Position numbers and translations under genes: made by a program
In this document: piece by piece, positions 37,684-47,135 of the stretch
Numbering within the stretch: position 1 is the stretch's first letter
How the letters are laid out: each line of letters begins with the position of its first letter
Notes under the pieces: generated by a model
The model's input: only the letters and a program-made list of their open reading frames with translations
Database searches by the model: none
Told to the model about the DNA's origin: nothing
Origin: Agarilytica sp045430285
Lineage (GTDB): Bacteria > Pseudomonadota > Gammaproteobacteria > Pseudomonadales > Cellvibrionaceae
Length of the DNA: 64,000 nt
NCBI GenBank assembly: GCA_045430285.1
Contig: JAILXV010000005.1
Coordinates: 1 to 64,000 of the forward strand
Direction: 5' to 3'

Positions 37684-39636
37684 CTATAGCGATAGACGCC
37701 TTACATCAGCAAGAAGCTTAGTAAGATAGGTAAAGAAACGACCTGCATCAGCACCGTTAATCGCCCGATGATCGTATGACAAACTCAAAGGCAACATTTG
37801 ACGCGGCTGGAACTCTTTTCCATCCCATACTGGTTGAACAGAGGCTTTAGATACACCCAAAATAGCCACTTCAGGCGCATTCACAATCGGCGTAAATCCT
37901 GTACCCCCTATTGCGCCTAAACTTGAGATGGTAAAACACCCGCCTTGCATATCTTTAGGCATCAATTTTCCATCACGTGCTTTTTCTGCCAGTTCACCCG
38001 CTTCTTTTGCTAACTGGAACAGACCTTTTTTATCGACATCACGTACAACAGGCACCACCAATCCCGCAGGCGTCGCAACGGCAACGCCTATGTGCACATG
38101 TTTTTTACGTACGATATGTTCACCATCCGCATGCAAAGATACATTGAAGTTTGTCTCGTAGTTCAACGCCATCGCACATGCTTTTAGTAAAAACGGTAAG
38201 GGCGTGAGTTTATACCCAGCCTTCTCCGCTTCTTTTTTCATGCTAGCTCTAAACTCTTCCAAGTCCGTCACATCGGCATCGTCGAACTGGGTCACGTGAG
38301 GCACGTTCAACCAGTTGCGCGTCATATTCGCCGCTGTCAGCTTATGGATTTTCGACATTTTGACGATTTCCACTTCGCCAAATTTCGAGAAGTCCATTTC
38401 GGGAATCTGTGGAATTCCAATGCCCGACGATAATGTTGAACCTGAATTAGCGGGCTTCTCTTGCAAACGTGTTTTTACGTAGGCCTTAACATCATCTTTT
38501 GAGATACGACCACGAGGTCCAGCCGCTTTTACCGCAGTGAGGTCAACTCCCAACTGGCGAGCAAGCTTTCTTACCGCTGGCCCAGCATATACCGAGCTGC
38601 CAGAACTTTGGATTTCTTGAGGAAGGCGCTCGCTCGTCAATTGTGGCTTCGCCATTTCCGGCGCAGCGGCAACAGGCGTCGATGACGTGGCAGGTGCAGA
38701 TGGTGCTGGTGCACTAGCGGGTGCCGCAGCTACGGTACCTGCGACTTCCAGTACCAATACCGGCGTGCCTTCAGAAGCCTTATCGCCTTCTTTAATCGAC
38801 ATAGAAAGGACTTTACCGCTTGCAGGTGCAGGCACCTCCATGGAGGCTTTATCACTTTCAAGGACGATCATAGTATCGCCTTCTTCAATCGAATCACCCA
38901 CGCTTACGGATACTTCGATCACGTCGACACCTTCGGAGCCACCAATATCCGGTACTAACACGTCCATTGAGCTACTCGCAGCAGGTGCCTGCGCCGCTGC
39001 AGGACTGGCCGCCGGAGCTGGTGCAGTAGGAGCCGATGTAGCCACTGGTGTTGGCGCTGCCGAGTCAGAAGAAACGAGCATCAGCACTAGGTCACCTTCA
39101 GAGACCTTCGCCCCTTCTTTCACGATAATCTTAGCCACTTGGCCACTCATTGGCGAAGGGACTTCCATGGAGGCTTTATCGCTCTCCAATACTAGGATCG
39201 AATCACCTTCATTGATGCTATCGCCTTCTGCAACACAGATTTCGATAACATCTACGCCTTCAGACCCACCAATATCAGGAATGTGTACGGGAGTTTCCGC
39301 GCCACCGGTACCGCTACTCACAGGAGCAGCGGGTGCAGGGGAAACAGCTACCGTATCAGGGGCCTCAGCAACAGGCGCAGCGGGCTCTGCCGCAGCCCCG
39401 TTTGCTTCAAGCTCCAAGATGGGCGCACCTTCAGATACGCTATCACCCACAGAAACGAGTACCGATACCACTTTACCTGCAGCAGGGCTTGGAATATCCA
39501 TGGAAGCCTTATCAGATTCCAAAGTGATCAGCGTATCTTCTTCCGAGATAACATCTCCCGGAGCAACCGATATTTCAATCACCTCTACGTTCTCGGCACC
39601 GCCGATATCCGGTACGGGGACAGTTTGATTTGCCAT
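37684..39636 (-). CDS. aceF: Dihydrolipoyllysine acetyltransferase (pyruvate dehydrogenase E2)
   Basis: The core enzyme of pyruvate dehydrogenase, transferring acetyl groups from lipoyl arms to CoA. The 650-residue protein has three lipoyl domains, each with the ESDKAS lipoylation motif (Lys43, Lys154, Lys263). They are separated by Ala/Pro-rich mobile linkers. A peripheral subunit-binding domain (about 350-390: AGPAVRKLARQLGVDLTAVK) and the catalytic domain follow. The catalytic motif DHRAINGADAGRF has Asn in place of the commoner Asp, as I recall for Pseudomonas too. The ATG at 39636 has GGAGAG 7 bases ahead. The Ala-rich repeats create a long antisense frame that is not a gene. Confidence 0.97.
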   Translation of the reverse strand: MANQTVPVPDIGGAENVEVIEISVAPGDVISEEDTLITLESDKASMDIPSPAAGKVVSVLVSVGDSVSEGAPILELEANGAAAEPAAPVAEAPDTVAVSPAPAAPVSSGTGGAETPVHIPDIGGSEGVDVIEICVAEGDSINEGDSILVLESDKASMEVPSPMSGQVAKIIVKEGAKVSEGDLVLMLVSSDSAAPTPVATSAPTAPAPAASPAAAQAPAASSSMDVLVPDIGGSEGVDVIEVSVSVGDSIEEGDTMIVLESDKASMEVPAPASGKVLSMSIKEGDKASEGTPVLVLEVAGTVAAAPASAPAPSAPATSSTPVAAAPEMAKPQLTSERLPQEIQSSGSSVYAGPAVRKLARQLGVDLTAVKAAGPRGRISKDDVKAYVKTRLQEKPANSGSTLSSGIGIPQIPEMDFSKFGEVEIVKMSKIHKLTAANMTRNWLNVPHVTQFDDADVTDLEEFRASMKKEAEKAGYKLTPLPFLLKACAMALNYETNFNVSLHADGEHIVRKKHVHIGVAVATPAGLVVPVVRDVDKKGLFQLAKEAGELAEKARDGKLMPKDMQGGCFTISSLGAIGGTGFTPIVNAPEVAILGVSKASVQPVWDGKEFQPRQMLPLSLSYDHRAINGADAGRFFTYLTKLLADVRRLSL

Positions 39637-39655
39637 TAAACAACTCTCCTCAAAT

Positions 39656-42307
39656 TTAGCAGGTGGTAGGATCCAATTTTTCTGGATCAATACCGTATTG
39701 TTTCATCGCTTTTGTCACGTTCGCTGCATCGGTCTTACCTTCATCTGCCAAGGCCTTAAGTGATGCAATAGTGACGAAATAACGATCCACCTCGAAGAAC
39801 TGACGCAACTTACCGCGTGTGTCACTGCGGCCAAAGCCGTCAGTACCCAGGACGGTATAACTGCCTGGTACAAATTGACGTAATTGCTCAGCATAATTCT
39901 TCATGTAATCAGTAGAGATGACGAACGGGCCCTCTGCTGCTGACAACTGCTGCGTAAGATACGATTGCTTCGCTTCCTTCTCTGGGTGCAACAAATTCCA
40001 ACGAGCAGTGCGCTGACCTTCACGCGTAAGCTCATTTACGCTTGTTACGCTCCAGATATCGGACTCAACACCCCAATCATCACGAAGTAATTCAGCGGCG
40101 GCTTCTACTTCACGTAAAATACTGCCCGCTCCCATCAACTGAACGCGGGGCGCTTTCTTTTTCGCACCGGCTTTAAGTTTATAAATACCTTTTATAATGC
40201 CTTCTTCGGAATCTTTCGGCATTTCAGGGTGCTGGTAATTTTCGTTCATGGTAGTGACGTAATAGAAACAATTTTCTTTGTCTCCATACATACGCTTCAA
40301 ACCATCTTGAATAATGACTGCAAGCTCATAACCATAAGTAGGGTCGTAGGAATGACAATTAGGAATGGTATTCGCCATCATATGGCTGTGGCCATCCTGA
40401 TGCTGAAGCCCTTCGCCGTTTAATGTCGTTCGACCTGAAGTCGCGCCGATTAAAAAGCCACGTGCTTGAATATCACCCGCCAACCACGCCAAGTCACCAA
40501 TACGTTGGAAACCAAACATGGAGTAGTACACATAGAAAGGCACCATAGGTTCTTTATATGTGCTGTAGGCAGTCGCACAGGAAATCCAGGCAGACATCGC
40601 ACCAGCTTCGTTAATGCCTTCCTCAAGGATCTGACCTTTCTTATCTTCCTTGTAGTACATGATCTGATCGCTATCATGAGGCGTATATTGCTGCCCTTGC
40701 GATGAATAAATACCTAACTGACGGAACATGCCTTCCATACCGAAGGTACGTGCTTCATCCGGTACAATCGGCACAACACGGCTGCCCATATTTTTGTCTT
40801 TCACCAAAGTAGACAAGAAGCGGACGAAGGCCATTGTTGTGGATATTTCGCGTTTGCCTGAAGATTTTTTCAATGCGGCAAAGGCATCAATTTCAGGTAC
40901 CTTAAGTGCTTCAAAATCACTGACGCGTTCAGGTAAGTATCCGCCAAGCGCTTGACGTCGCTCGTGCATGTACTTCATTTCTGGTGAATCAGGTGAAGGA
41001 CGGTAGTAAGGTACTTTCTCAAGATCTTTATCTTCGATTGGAATACCGAAGCGATCGCGGAATTTTTTCAAATTCTCTAAATCGAGCTTTTTCACCGAGT
41101 GCGCAACGTTCACGGATTCACCCGAAGTGCCCATGCCGTAACCCTTCACGGTTTGCGCCAAAATAACCGTTGGTTGACCTTTGTGTTGCGTTGCTTCGGC
41201 ATAAGCCGCGTACACTTTCTTCACATCATGGCCACCACGATTCAGCGCCATAATTTGGTCATCGGTATAGTCTTTAACAAGCTCTAGCAAATCTGGGTAT
41301 TTACCGAAGAAGTGCTTACGGGTGTATGCACCGCCATTGGCTTTATAGTTTTGCAACTCGCCATCGAGGACTTCGTCCATACGCTTGCGGAGTAAGCCGG
41401 TTGTGTCTTTTTCGAGTAGCTCATCCCACATGTTACCCCAAAGCACTTTAATGACATTCCAGCCAGCGCCACGGAATGCACCTTCCAACTCTTGAACAAT
41501 TTTGCCGTTACCACGTACCGGCCCATCCAAACGCTGCAAGTTGCAGTTGATAACAAAAATAAGGTTTTCTAAGTTTTCACGACCTGCTAATGAAATAGCG
41601 CCTAGTGTTTCTGGCTCATCACACTCGCCATCGCCTAGAAATGCCCAGACTTTTCGATCACCACGCGGGGTGATTTCACGCGCGGACATATAACGCATGA
41701 TATTCGCTTGATAGATGGCTTGAATCGGCCCTAGCCCCATCGATACCGTTGGGAACTGCCAATAATCAGGCATCAACCAAGGGTGTGGGTAGGATGACAA
41801 ACCTCCACCATCAACTTCACGGCGAAAGTTATCCAACTGATCTTCACTTAAACGCCCTTCCAAGTATGACCGCGCATAAATGCCCGGTGAAATATGGCCT
41901 TGGAAGTAAATGAGGTCGCCCAAACTATCGCGGCTATTTGCGCGGAAAAAGTGGTTAAAGCCCACTTCGTATAGTGTTGCAGCGGATGAAAAAGAAGAGA
42001 TGTGCCCGCCTAGGCCGTCATCGTTGGCATTTGCACGCATGACCATGGCCATCGCGTTCCAACGTACCAATGAGCGAATCTTACGCTCAAGATGCTCATC
42101 ACCAGGATGACGTCGTTCTTCTTTTGGCGGAATGGTATTCCAGTAAGGGGTGGTTATGGCTGATGGTAGCCCCACGCCCGCTTTAGTCGCCGTATTTGCC
42201 AATTGTGTTAGCAAGTAGGATGCACGCTCTTTGCCATTGTGACGAATCACGGACTCCAGCGCTTCGAGCCATTCTTGGGTCTCTAAAGCATCACTTTCCT
42301 CAAGCAT
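39656..42307 (-). CDS. aceE: Pyruvate dehydrogenase E1 component (homodimeric type)
   Basis: This ThDP-dependent enzyme decarboxylates pyruvate and acetylates the lipoyl groups of AceF. The 883-residue length and sequence are those of the homodimeric gammaproteobacterial E1. The ThDP-binding stretch is GDGECDEPETLGAISLAG...NCNLQRLDGPVRGNGK (about 230-275). Substrate-channel histidines are in HISSFSSAATLYEVGFNHFF. A very strong ribosome binding site AAGGAGGT stands 4 bases before the ATG. It precedes aceF by 20 bases; no lpd gene is adjacent. Confidence 0.97.
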   Translation of the reverse strand: MLEESDALETQEWLEALESVIRHNGKERASYLLTQLANTATKAGVGLPSAITTPYWNTIPPKEERRHPGDEHLERKIRSLVRWNAMAMVMRANANDDGLGGHISSFSSAATLYEVGFNHFFRANSRDSLGDLIYFQGHISPGIYARSYLEGRLSEDQLDNFRREVDGGGLSSYPHPWLMPDYWQFPTVSMGLGPIQAIYQANIMRYMSAREITPRGDRKVWAFLGDGECDEPETLGAISLAGRENLENLIFVINCNLQRLDGPVRGNGKIVQELEGAFRGAGWNVIKVLWGNMWDELLEKDTTGLLRKRMDEVLDGELQNYKANGGAYTRKHFFGKYPDLLELVKDYTDDQIMALNRGGHDVKKVYAAYAEATQHKGQPTVILAQTVKGYGMGTSGESVNVAHSVKKLDLENLKKFRDRFGIPIEDKDLEKVPYYRPSPDSPEMKYMHERRQALGGYLPERVSDFEALKVPEIDAFAALKKSSGKREISTTMAFVRFLSTLVKDKNMGSRVVPIVPDEARTFGMEGMFRQLGIYSSQGQQYTPHDSDQIMYYKEDKKGQILEEGINEAGAMSAWISCATAYSTYKEPMVPFYVYYSMFGFQRIGDLAWLAGDIQARGFLIGATSGRTTLNGEGLQHQDGHSHMMANTIPNCHSYDPTYGYELAVIIQDGLKRMYGDKENCFYYVTTMNENYQHPEMPKDSEEGIIKGIYKLKAGAKKKAPRVQLMGAGSILREVEAAAELLRDDWGVESDIWSVTSVNELTREGQRTARWNLLHPEKEAKQSYLTQQLSAAEGPFVISTDYMKNYAEQLRQFVPGSYTVLGTDGFGRSDTRGKLRQFFEVDRYFVTIASLKALADEGKTDAANVTKAMKQYGIDPEKLDPTTC

Positions 42308-42490
42308 TCATACCTCCTTAAGATACGCAATACGAGATGTTGATGTGAAATATATAGTTTATACCGCCAATCCTGAGTGCATCGCAGCAATTGTCGACAC
42401 ATTCAGGGTTAAACGGTTAATTTATGCCCCCTCAATGATTCAGCATCATCTCGAAAACACAGCCCAAAGCACACTTCCTACTAGTGCATA

Positions 42491-42509
42491 CACTATAGGT
42501 TCACTATAG
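42491..42509. repeat. Direct repeat, period 11, in the aceE upstream region
   Basis: CACTATAG occurs twice (42491-42498 and 42502-42509) separated by GTT, that is with one helical turn between the copies. It lies in the 250-base gap between the M16 protease stop and aceE, about 185 bases before aceE. It could be a binding site for a regulator of aceEF; it does not resemble the PdhR operator. No clear aceE promoter was picked out. Confidence 0.4.
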
Positions 42510-42558
42510 TTCTCTATTCAGCAACGGGTTAAAGTGCTGATAGATCTTGGGCAAACCA

Positions 42559-45474
42559 CTATGGATAGCGGTACGTCGGCATAGTTGCCTTGAACCGCTG
42601 GTTGTCATCAATCCTTTGCAAGCTATCGCGTAACTCCCCTGGCGATACCGCTATTTTCGACGCGACAAAAAGAAGGGCGGGAGAACTGTCGACAAAGACA
42701 CGTTTATACCCACCCTTCAATGATTCTGCCGAAATTCCTTTTACCGCATTCAACAGGCGTTGAATTCTATCAAAATTTTGGTCATATTCCAAAATACTAT
42801 TCCAATAAAGGTCAGACCATTCGATTTGGTTTTTAGGCGACTCGATCAATTCAACCATTAAAGCATTTTTGTCACGCTCAAAATTTTCAAAGATGACGTC
42901 TTCTTCATCTTTGAAAAATGTGCGAATTTTCTCGTAGATTTCAGCCCCACTATATTTGGGGGATTGCACTACGACCAATATGCCAGGCACATCACGCATG
43001 GGATAATTTGCACTGAACACAATGTAACCCAACTGCTGCTCGGTGCGTAATGATCGATACAGAGGCGTAGACAGCATTTTTTCTAGCAAACCTAATCTTG
43101 CTCGTGCTTCTAAGGAATCGTCTTCCGCTTGGAAATACAGCACCACTGCACTGTCGTTTGAGTCAACGGCTAAATTTTTAAGGTAGTGCGCTTGCTCATT
43201 GAATTTAACAACTTGCCCTTCAGGCACATCCTTTCCAGATTCACGCTTCAATAATTTTGAAAGTCGTGCAATGTGTTTTTTCGCATGGCGCTTATTGATA
43301 TTTCCAAAAACAAATGCGTCAAGGCGACCATCATCAAATATCTGTCCGACCAACTCTGCGAAACGGACTTCGGTTATGTTTGTGTAAGCGGATTCAACCT
43401 CTTTCGCGGACCAATAGGGCGAATACAGCACTGAGGGTACCTCGCCTAAGAGCTGCGCATAAACTTTGTCGTGTTGGCGATTCTTTTGTATGCGTAAAAG
43501 TTCACCCCGCACATGGGAAAAGTTTTCTTGCAATACCTTTTTTCGCAGACGCTTGGAACCATTAAAGCGCCGTATCGCTCGGACAACACGTTTTGATAAG
43601 GCGTGGATTGAATCACTGTAACCATAAAAATCCAAATCGAGACCGCGTGCCGTTGCCATTAAAGAATACGACACTCCCGCCAAGGCAGCATCGTAACTCT
43701 CTTGATTAAGTGAATCTTTCAATATTCGCACATAAATTTTGGCAGCAACAAAGTGCTCGGGCGACTGCGCTACGTTAGGCAACTTAAAGCGTGCGCTCAC
43801 TGAAGTTTTTGGCAAGTCATAAATATTGTCGTTGAGGTACCAACCCGTCACTCGGTTTTTGTCCACCACGATTGAAGGTTTGACCTTCTCAGCATTCGCT
43901 TGTTTGGCTTCGACGATCCTGAAGTCCTTTGCTACAAAAGGATTTTTTTTCGGTAGGCTTAACTTTGCAACAGACGAAGACAATGCCTCAGAAACGCGCG
44001 CCGAACGCGTGCTATCTGCAAATAACGAGCCCTCGTCTTTTACCACGTGATAAGGGGTTTGATAAAACCGGCTGGTCTGTGATTGCTTCAAGCCAGGTGC
44101 AACGACAGTGACCAACGCATTTTCTTTTGTAAGCTGCGACAAATAATCGCGAATAAGTACCTCATCGTATCGACCAAAATCATAAGGCTGCCAAAATAAA
44201 TCTTTTACCGGTGTTTCATGAAGATTGTGGGCGATACGGCTTACCTCACGAATAGGGTCGCCACGTTCGCCATAAGCGAATGATATTTCACTGAGATCAG
44301 ACAATTCTTCAAAGCGCCAGCGCTCCACACCTTTTTCAGCAATGAGATCAATCGTCGAGAAAAGAAGCGTGTAGATATGATCAATATTTTCAAATCCTTT
44401 TTCCGTTAGGTAGATATTTACTCCGAACATTTCACCTGTACGCCACTTCACATTTGTACCCACGCTCAATGCCGTTGCCCAGCCTTTATCTTTTAACAAA
44501 GAGAACAGCGAGCCTTTGCCTTCATGCCCCAACAAATTCCCGATGTAGTAAAGGGGTTTTTCGCTGACATAAGGCTGAGAATCTTTTACAGGAAAGAGTA
44601 CCGACAACTTGCGCGTTTGTTTTTTAGGTGTAATGTGAATTTCGGCAGGAAAAAAGCCAGAGGGAAAAGCGGCTACATTCGATGTTGCTAGGTTCTTTTT
44701 AGTCCCATGTGCTTTTGTATCGCTCTGTAATTTCGGTACATGCACAAAACGATCAACCACCATCTTTTTTAGATTTTCCAGCGGCAATGAACTGAAAACA
44801 ACCAAACTCATAATATCAGCACTGTAGTTACGCTGATAAAACGCGATAAGCTCTTCGCGAAGTTTTTTAGGCGATACATTTCCCAACGTTTCTATACTGC
44901 CCGTGGAGAATTTTGCCAACGCGTGGCCTGGTGGCATTAATTCACGAAAAACATCTTTTTCGCGGCGCGCGCCCTGGTTAATTTTGGATGTGTACTCTGA
45001 ATGCACCGCTTGCCGCTCTCGCTCAACATAAGGCGCTAAAAACAAAGGCGATACAAAAAACTGAGAAAAGCGATCTAACGCGGGTTCAAAGGCTTGAGTG
45101 TCAACATCAAAAAAATAGTTGGTATGCATCAAACTGGTATAAGCATTGTGATTGCCACCATGCCCCGCCACATAATCTTGAAACTCTCCAGGCCTTGGGT
45201 ATTTTTCCGTACCCAAAAAAAGCATATGCTCTAAAAAATGCGCCAAACCAAAACGTTCGACGGGGTCTTCTCCTGATCCCACATACACGTCAAGCGCTGC
45301 CGCTGATTTCTCAGCTTTAGGGTCTGAAATCAACAGCACCTTGAGACCATTTTGAAGTATCAGCGATTCAAATTCACGCTCATCAAAAGGGTTGGTTTTA
45401 ACATCCGTATTTGCGAAAGAGCTCGTAAATACAAACAAACATATAAGGGATAACCACCGCAGAGATTGCACCAA
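42559..45474 (-). CDS. M16 (insulinase/pitrilysin) family zinc metalloprotease
   Basis: A 971-residue secreted or periplasmic protease similar to protease III. A signal peptide covers about residues 1-21 (ending SFAN). The inverted zinc motif HFLEH is at 79-83, with the distal glutamate in the ERERQAVHSEY segment. The second, inactive-type M16 domains follow, including LRTEQQLGYIVFSANYPMRD near residue 820, typical of insulinase C-terminal halves. Such enzymes degrade small peptides in the periplasm. The start of perM transcription lies upstream: the gap between perM and this gene is 9 bases, so tusA-like, perM and this gene are probably one operon. Confidence 0.93.
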   Translation of the reverse strand: MVQSLRWLSLICLFVFTSSFANTDVKTNPFDEREFESLILQNGLKVLLISDPKAEKSAAALDVYVGSGEDPVERFGLAHFLEHMLFLGTEKYPRPGEFQDYVAGHGGNHNAYTSLMHTNYFFDVDTQAFEPALDRFSQFFVSPLFLAPYVERERQAVHSEYTSKINQGARREKDVFRELMPPGHALAKFSTGSIETLGNVSPKKLREELIAFYQRNYSADIMSLVVFSSLPLENLKKMVVDRFVHVPKLQSDTKAHGTKKNLATSNVAAFPSGFFPAEIHITPKKQTRKLSVLFPVKDSQPYVSEKPLYYIGNLLGHEGKGSLFSLLKDKGWATALSVGTNVKWRTGEMFGVNIYLTEKGFENIDHIYTLLFSTIDLIAEKGVERWRFEELSDLSEISFAYGERGDPIREVSRIAHNLHETPVKDLFWQPYDFGRYDEVLIRDYLSQLTKENALVTVVAPGLKQSQTSRFYQTPYHVVKDEGSLFADSTRSARVSEALSSSVAKLSLPKKNPFVAKDFRIVEAKQANAEKVKPSIVVDKNRVTGWYLNDNIYDLPKTSVSARFKLPNVAQSPEHFVAAKIYVRILKDSLNQESYDAALAGVSYSLMATARGLDLDFYGYSDSIHALSKRVVRAIRRFNGSKRLRKKVLQENFSHVRGELLRIQKNRQHDKVYAQLLGEVPSVLYSPYWSAKEVESAYTNITEVRFAELVGQIFDDGRLDAFVFGNINKRHAKKHIARLSKLLKRESGKDVPEGQVVKFNEQAHYLKNLAVDSNDSAVVLYFQAEDDSLEARARLGLLEKMLSTPLYRSLRTEQQLGYIVFSANYPMRDVPGILVVVQSPKYSGAEIYEKIRTFFKDEEDVIFENFERDKNALMVELIESPKNQIEWSDLYWNSILEYDQNFDRIQRLLNAVKGISAESLKGGYKRVFVDSSPALLFVASKIAVSPGELRDSLQRIDDNQRFKATMPTYRYP

Positions 45475-45483
45475 AGGAAAATC

Positions 45484-46593
45484 CTATTCTTGTGAGGTGA
45501 GTGTAGGGTCAGTATTTTCTGCAGTGATTGACGGCACACGAATCTCCGTTGTCGTCGGCCACGCGGCAATAATCGCTTTACATAGCGTCGCCAAAGGAAT
45601 TGCGAAAAATACCCCCCAGAACCCCCAAAGACCGCCGAAGACCAGGACGGCAAGCACAATCGCCACGGGGTGCATCTTAACCGCCTCAGAAAACAATAAG
45701 GGCACCAATACATTCCCATCTAAGGCTTGAATAACCAGGTAGACCATGACCAAATAAAGAAAATCGTCACTCCAGCCCCACTGAAAAAAGCCAATAATCG
45801 CGACAGGCAAGGTGACAACCGCCGCGCCGATATACGGGACCAGAACAGAAAAACCAACCGAAATACCAAGCAACAACGCATAGTTAACACCCAACATACC
45901 AAACGCGGCACTGGTCACCCCTGCGACAATCACGATTTCAATCACCTTGCCACGCACGTAATTCGCAATCTGCTGATTCATTTCTTTCCATATCTGCCGC
46001 ATCACGGGCCGCTCACGGGGAAGTAAATTGGCGAACCATTCGCTCATTTGCTGCCCGTCTTTAAGAAAGAAAAACACCAAAATAGGCACAAGAATCAAAT
46101 AAATAAGAATCGCAACCAGTATTGGGAGTTGCGCCAAAGAAACCGAGACGACAGTTTGGCCGGCTTGGCCTAGCTCAACGCGCAAGCCACCAATTAATTC
46201 ACGGACTTGTGATTCGGTGATGAGGCTCGGGTACTTGTCTGGCAGTAACAACAATAGTTCTTGCCCCTGCTTTAACATCCTCGGCGCTTCGCCGGAAAGG
46301 TTTAATATTTGATGCCATAGCGCCGGTAATATATAGACAAGGCCAACGACAATACTGCTCGCGAGCAATAAAAATGACAAACTGACTGCGGCAAGATGCG
46401 AAAGGCCCCATGACTCCAGCCTTAACACGACACCTTGCATAAGAAACGCAATGATCACCGCCGCGATCATAGGCGCCAAGACAACCCCCATCGAAATCAC
46501 GATCGCTAAACTCGCCACAATCATCACCGCGACAAGTACCGCCTCTTCGTCTGCGAAGTAGCGTTCTATCCAGCGATTAAAAATTCTTATCAT
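45484..46593 (-). CDS. perM: AI-2E/PerM family membrane transporter
   Basis: A 369-residue polytopic inner-membrane protein with about eight hydrophobic segments. It shows the family pattern RPVMRQIWKEMNQQIANYVRGK, followed by LLGISVGFSVLVPYIGAAVVTLPVAI and QALDGNVLVPLLFSEAVKMHPVAI. Members have been proposed as exporters of autoinducer-2 or as Na+/H+ antiporters; the substrate here is unknown. It follows the TusA-family gene by 2 bases. The trio bepA / tusA-like-perM is also found in Pseudomonas. Confidence 0.88.
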   Translation of the reverse strand: MIRIFNRWIERYFADEEAVLVAVMIVASLAIVISMGVVLAPMIAAVIIAFLMQGVVLRLESWGLSHLAAVSLSFLLLASSIVVGLVYILPALWHQILNLSGEAPRMLKQGQELLLLLPDKYPSLITESQVRELIGGLRVELGQAGQTVVSVSLAQLPILVAILIYLILVPILVFFFLKDGQQMSEWFANLLPRERPVMRQIWKEMNQQIANYVRGKVIEIVIVAGVTSAAFGMLGVNYALLLGISVGFSVLVPYIGAAVVTLPVAIIGFFQWGWSDDFLYLVMVYLVIQALDGNVLVPLLFSEAVKMHPVAIVLAVLVFGGLWGFWGVFFAIPLATLCKAIIAAWPTTTEIRVPSITAENTDPTLTSQE

Positions 46594-46595
46594 GA

Positions 46596-46880
46596 TTATT
46601 GGCCTTTGCGAATAAGGTAAGTATAGGAGCCCTTTTTGTCTTTGAAGTCGACTAGTTCGTGGTCCGTGAGTTCCACAAAGGCATGAAAATCCCTTACAGA
46701 AGCAGGATCGGTCACCTCAATAAAAACAAGATCGTCAATGTTCACTTTTGAAAGCGCTTGCTTAGCCTTTAAAAGTGGCATTGGGCATGGCATATGGCGA
46801 GCATCAACGGTGATTGCCGCTGCATGCTGGGGAGGATGCCCTGGGGTCGCCTCTGTCTTGTCTAGATTTTCATCAGTCAT
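46596..46880 (-). CDS. TusA/SirA-family sulfurtransferase-like protein
   Basis: A small cytosolic protein (94 residues from the ATG at 46880; a GTG at 46904 would add eight). The TusA fold has its active cysteine in DARHMPCPMPLLKAKQAL, the Cys-Pro-x-Pro motif that carries persulfide sulfur. The N-terminus has an acidic, His/Pro-containing extension. In Pseudomonas the equivalent gene (between bepA and perM) is a TusA-like protein linked to molybdenum cofactor homeostasis, which is a better guess than tRNA thiolation. Function is inferred from context only. Confidence 0.87.
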   Translation of the reverse strand: MTDENLDKTEATPGHPPQHAAAITVDARHMPCPMPLLKAKQALSKVNIDDLVFIEVTDPASVRDFHAFVELTDHELVDFKDKKGSYTYLIRKGQ

Positions 46881-47135
46881 ATCGACACGTCTGCAAGTGC
46901 TCACCTGTTAAGTATTTGTTGTCCGTCTTTACGGTATGCCTAAGGTATACTCAAGAATAGAGGAACATTTTCACAGGAAACGCCTCAAACATTATTGTTA
47001 TAGGGGCGCCAGTATAAGACATTCCGCTATAATCCCAAGTAAAATACGTATGCAATCACATGTGACGCACACTTATCTGCTAACCCTGCGTGTGACATAT
47101 TGCATACCCATTGATACCCTAGGTCTCTTAGAGCA

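Noticed and set aside
37700..37760. HRAING in AceF with Asn replacing the catalytic-site Asp
   Set aside because: The catalytic His is present and, as I recall, the Asn variant is normal in related gammaproteobacterial AceF.
38687..39628. 313-codon open frame on the plus strand, antisense to aceF
   Set aside because: It is a mirror of the Ala/Pro-rich lipoyl repeats of aceF, which avoid stop codons on the opposite strand; the translation is low-complexity Ser/Thr/Ala and has no ribosome binding site.
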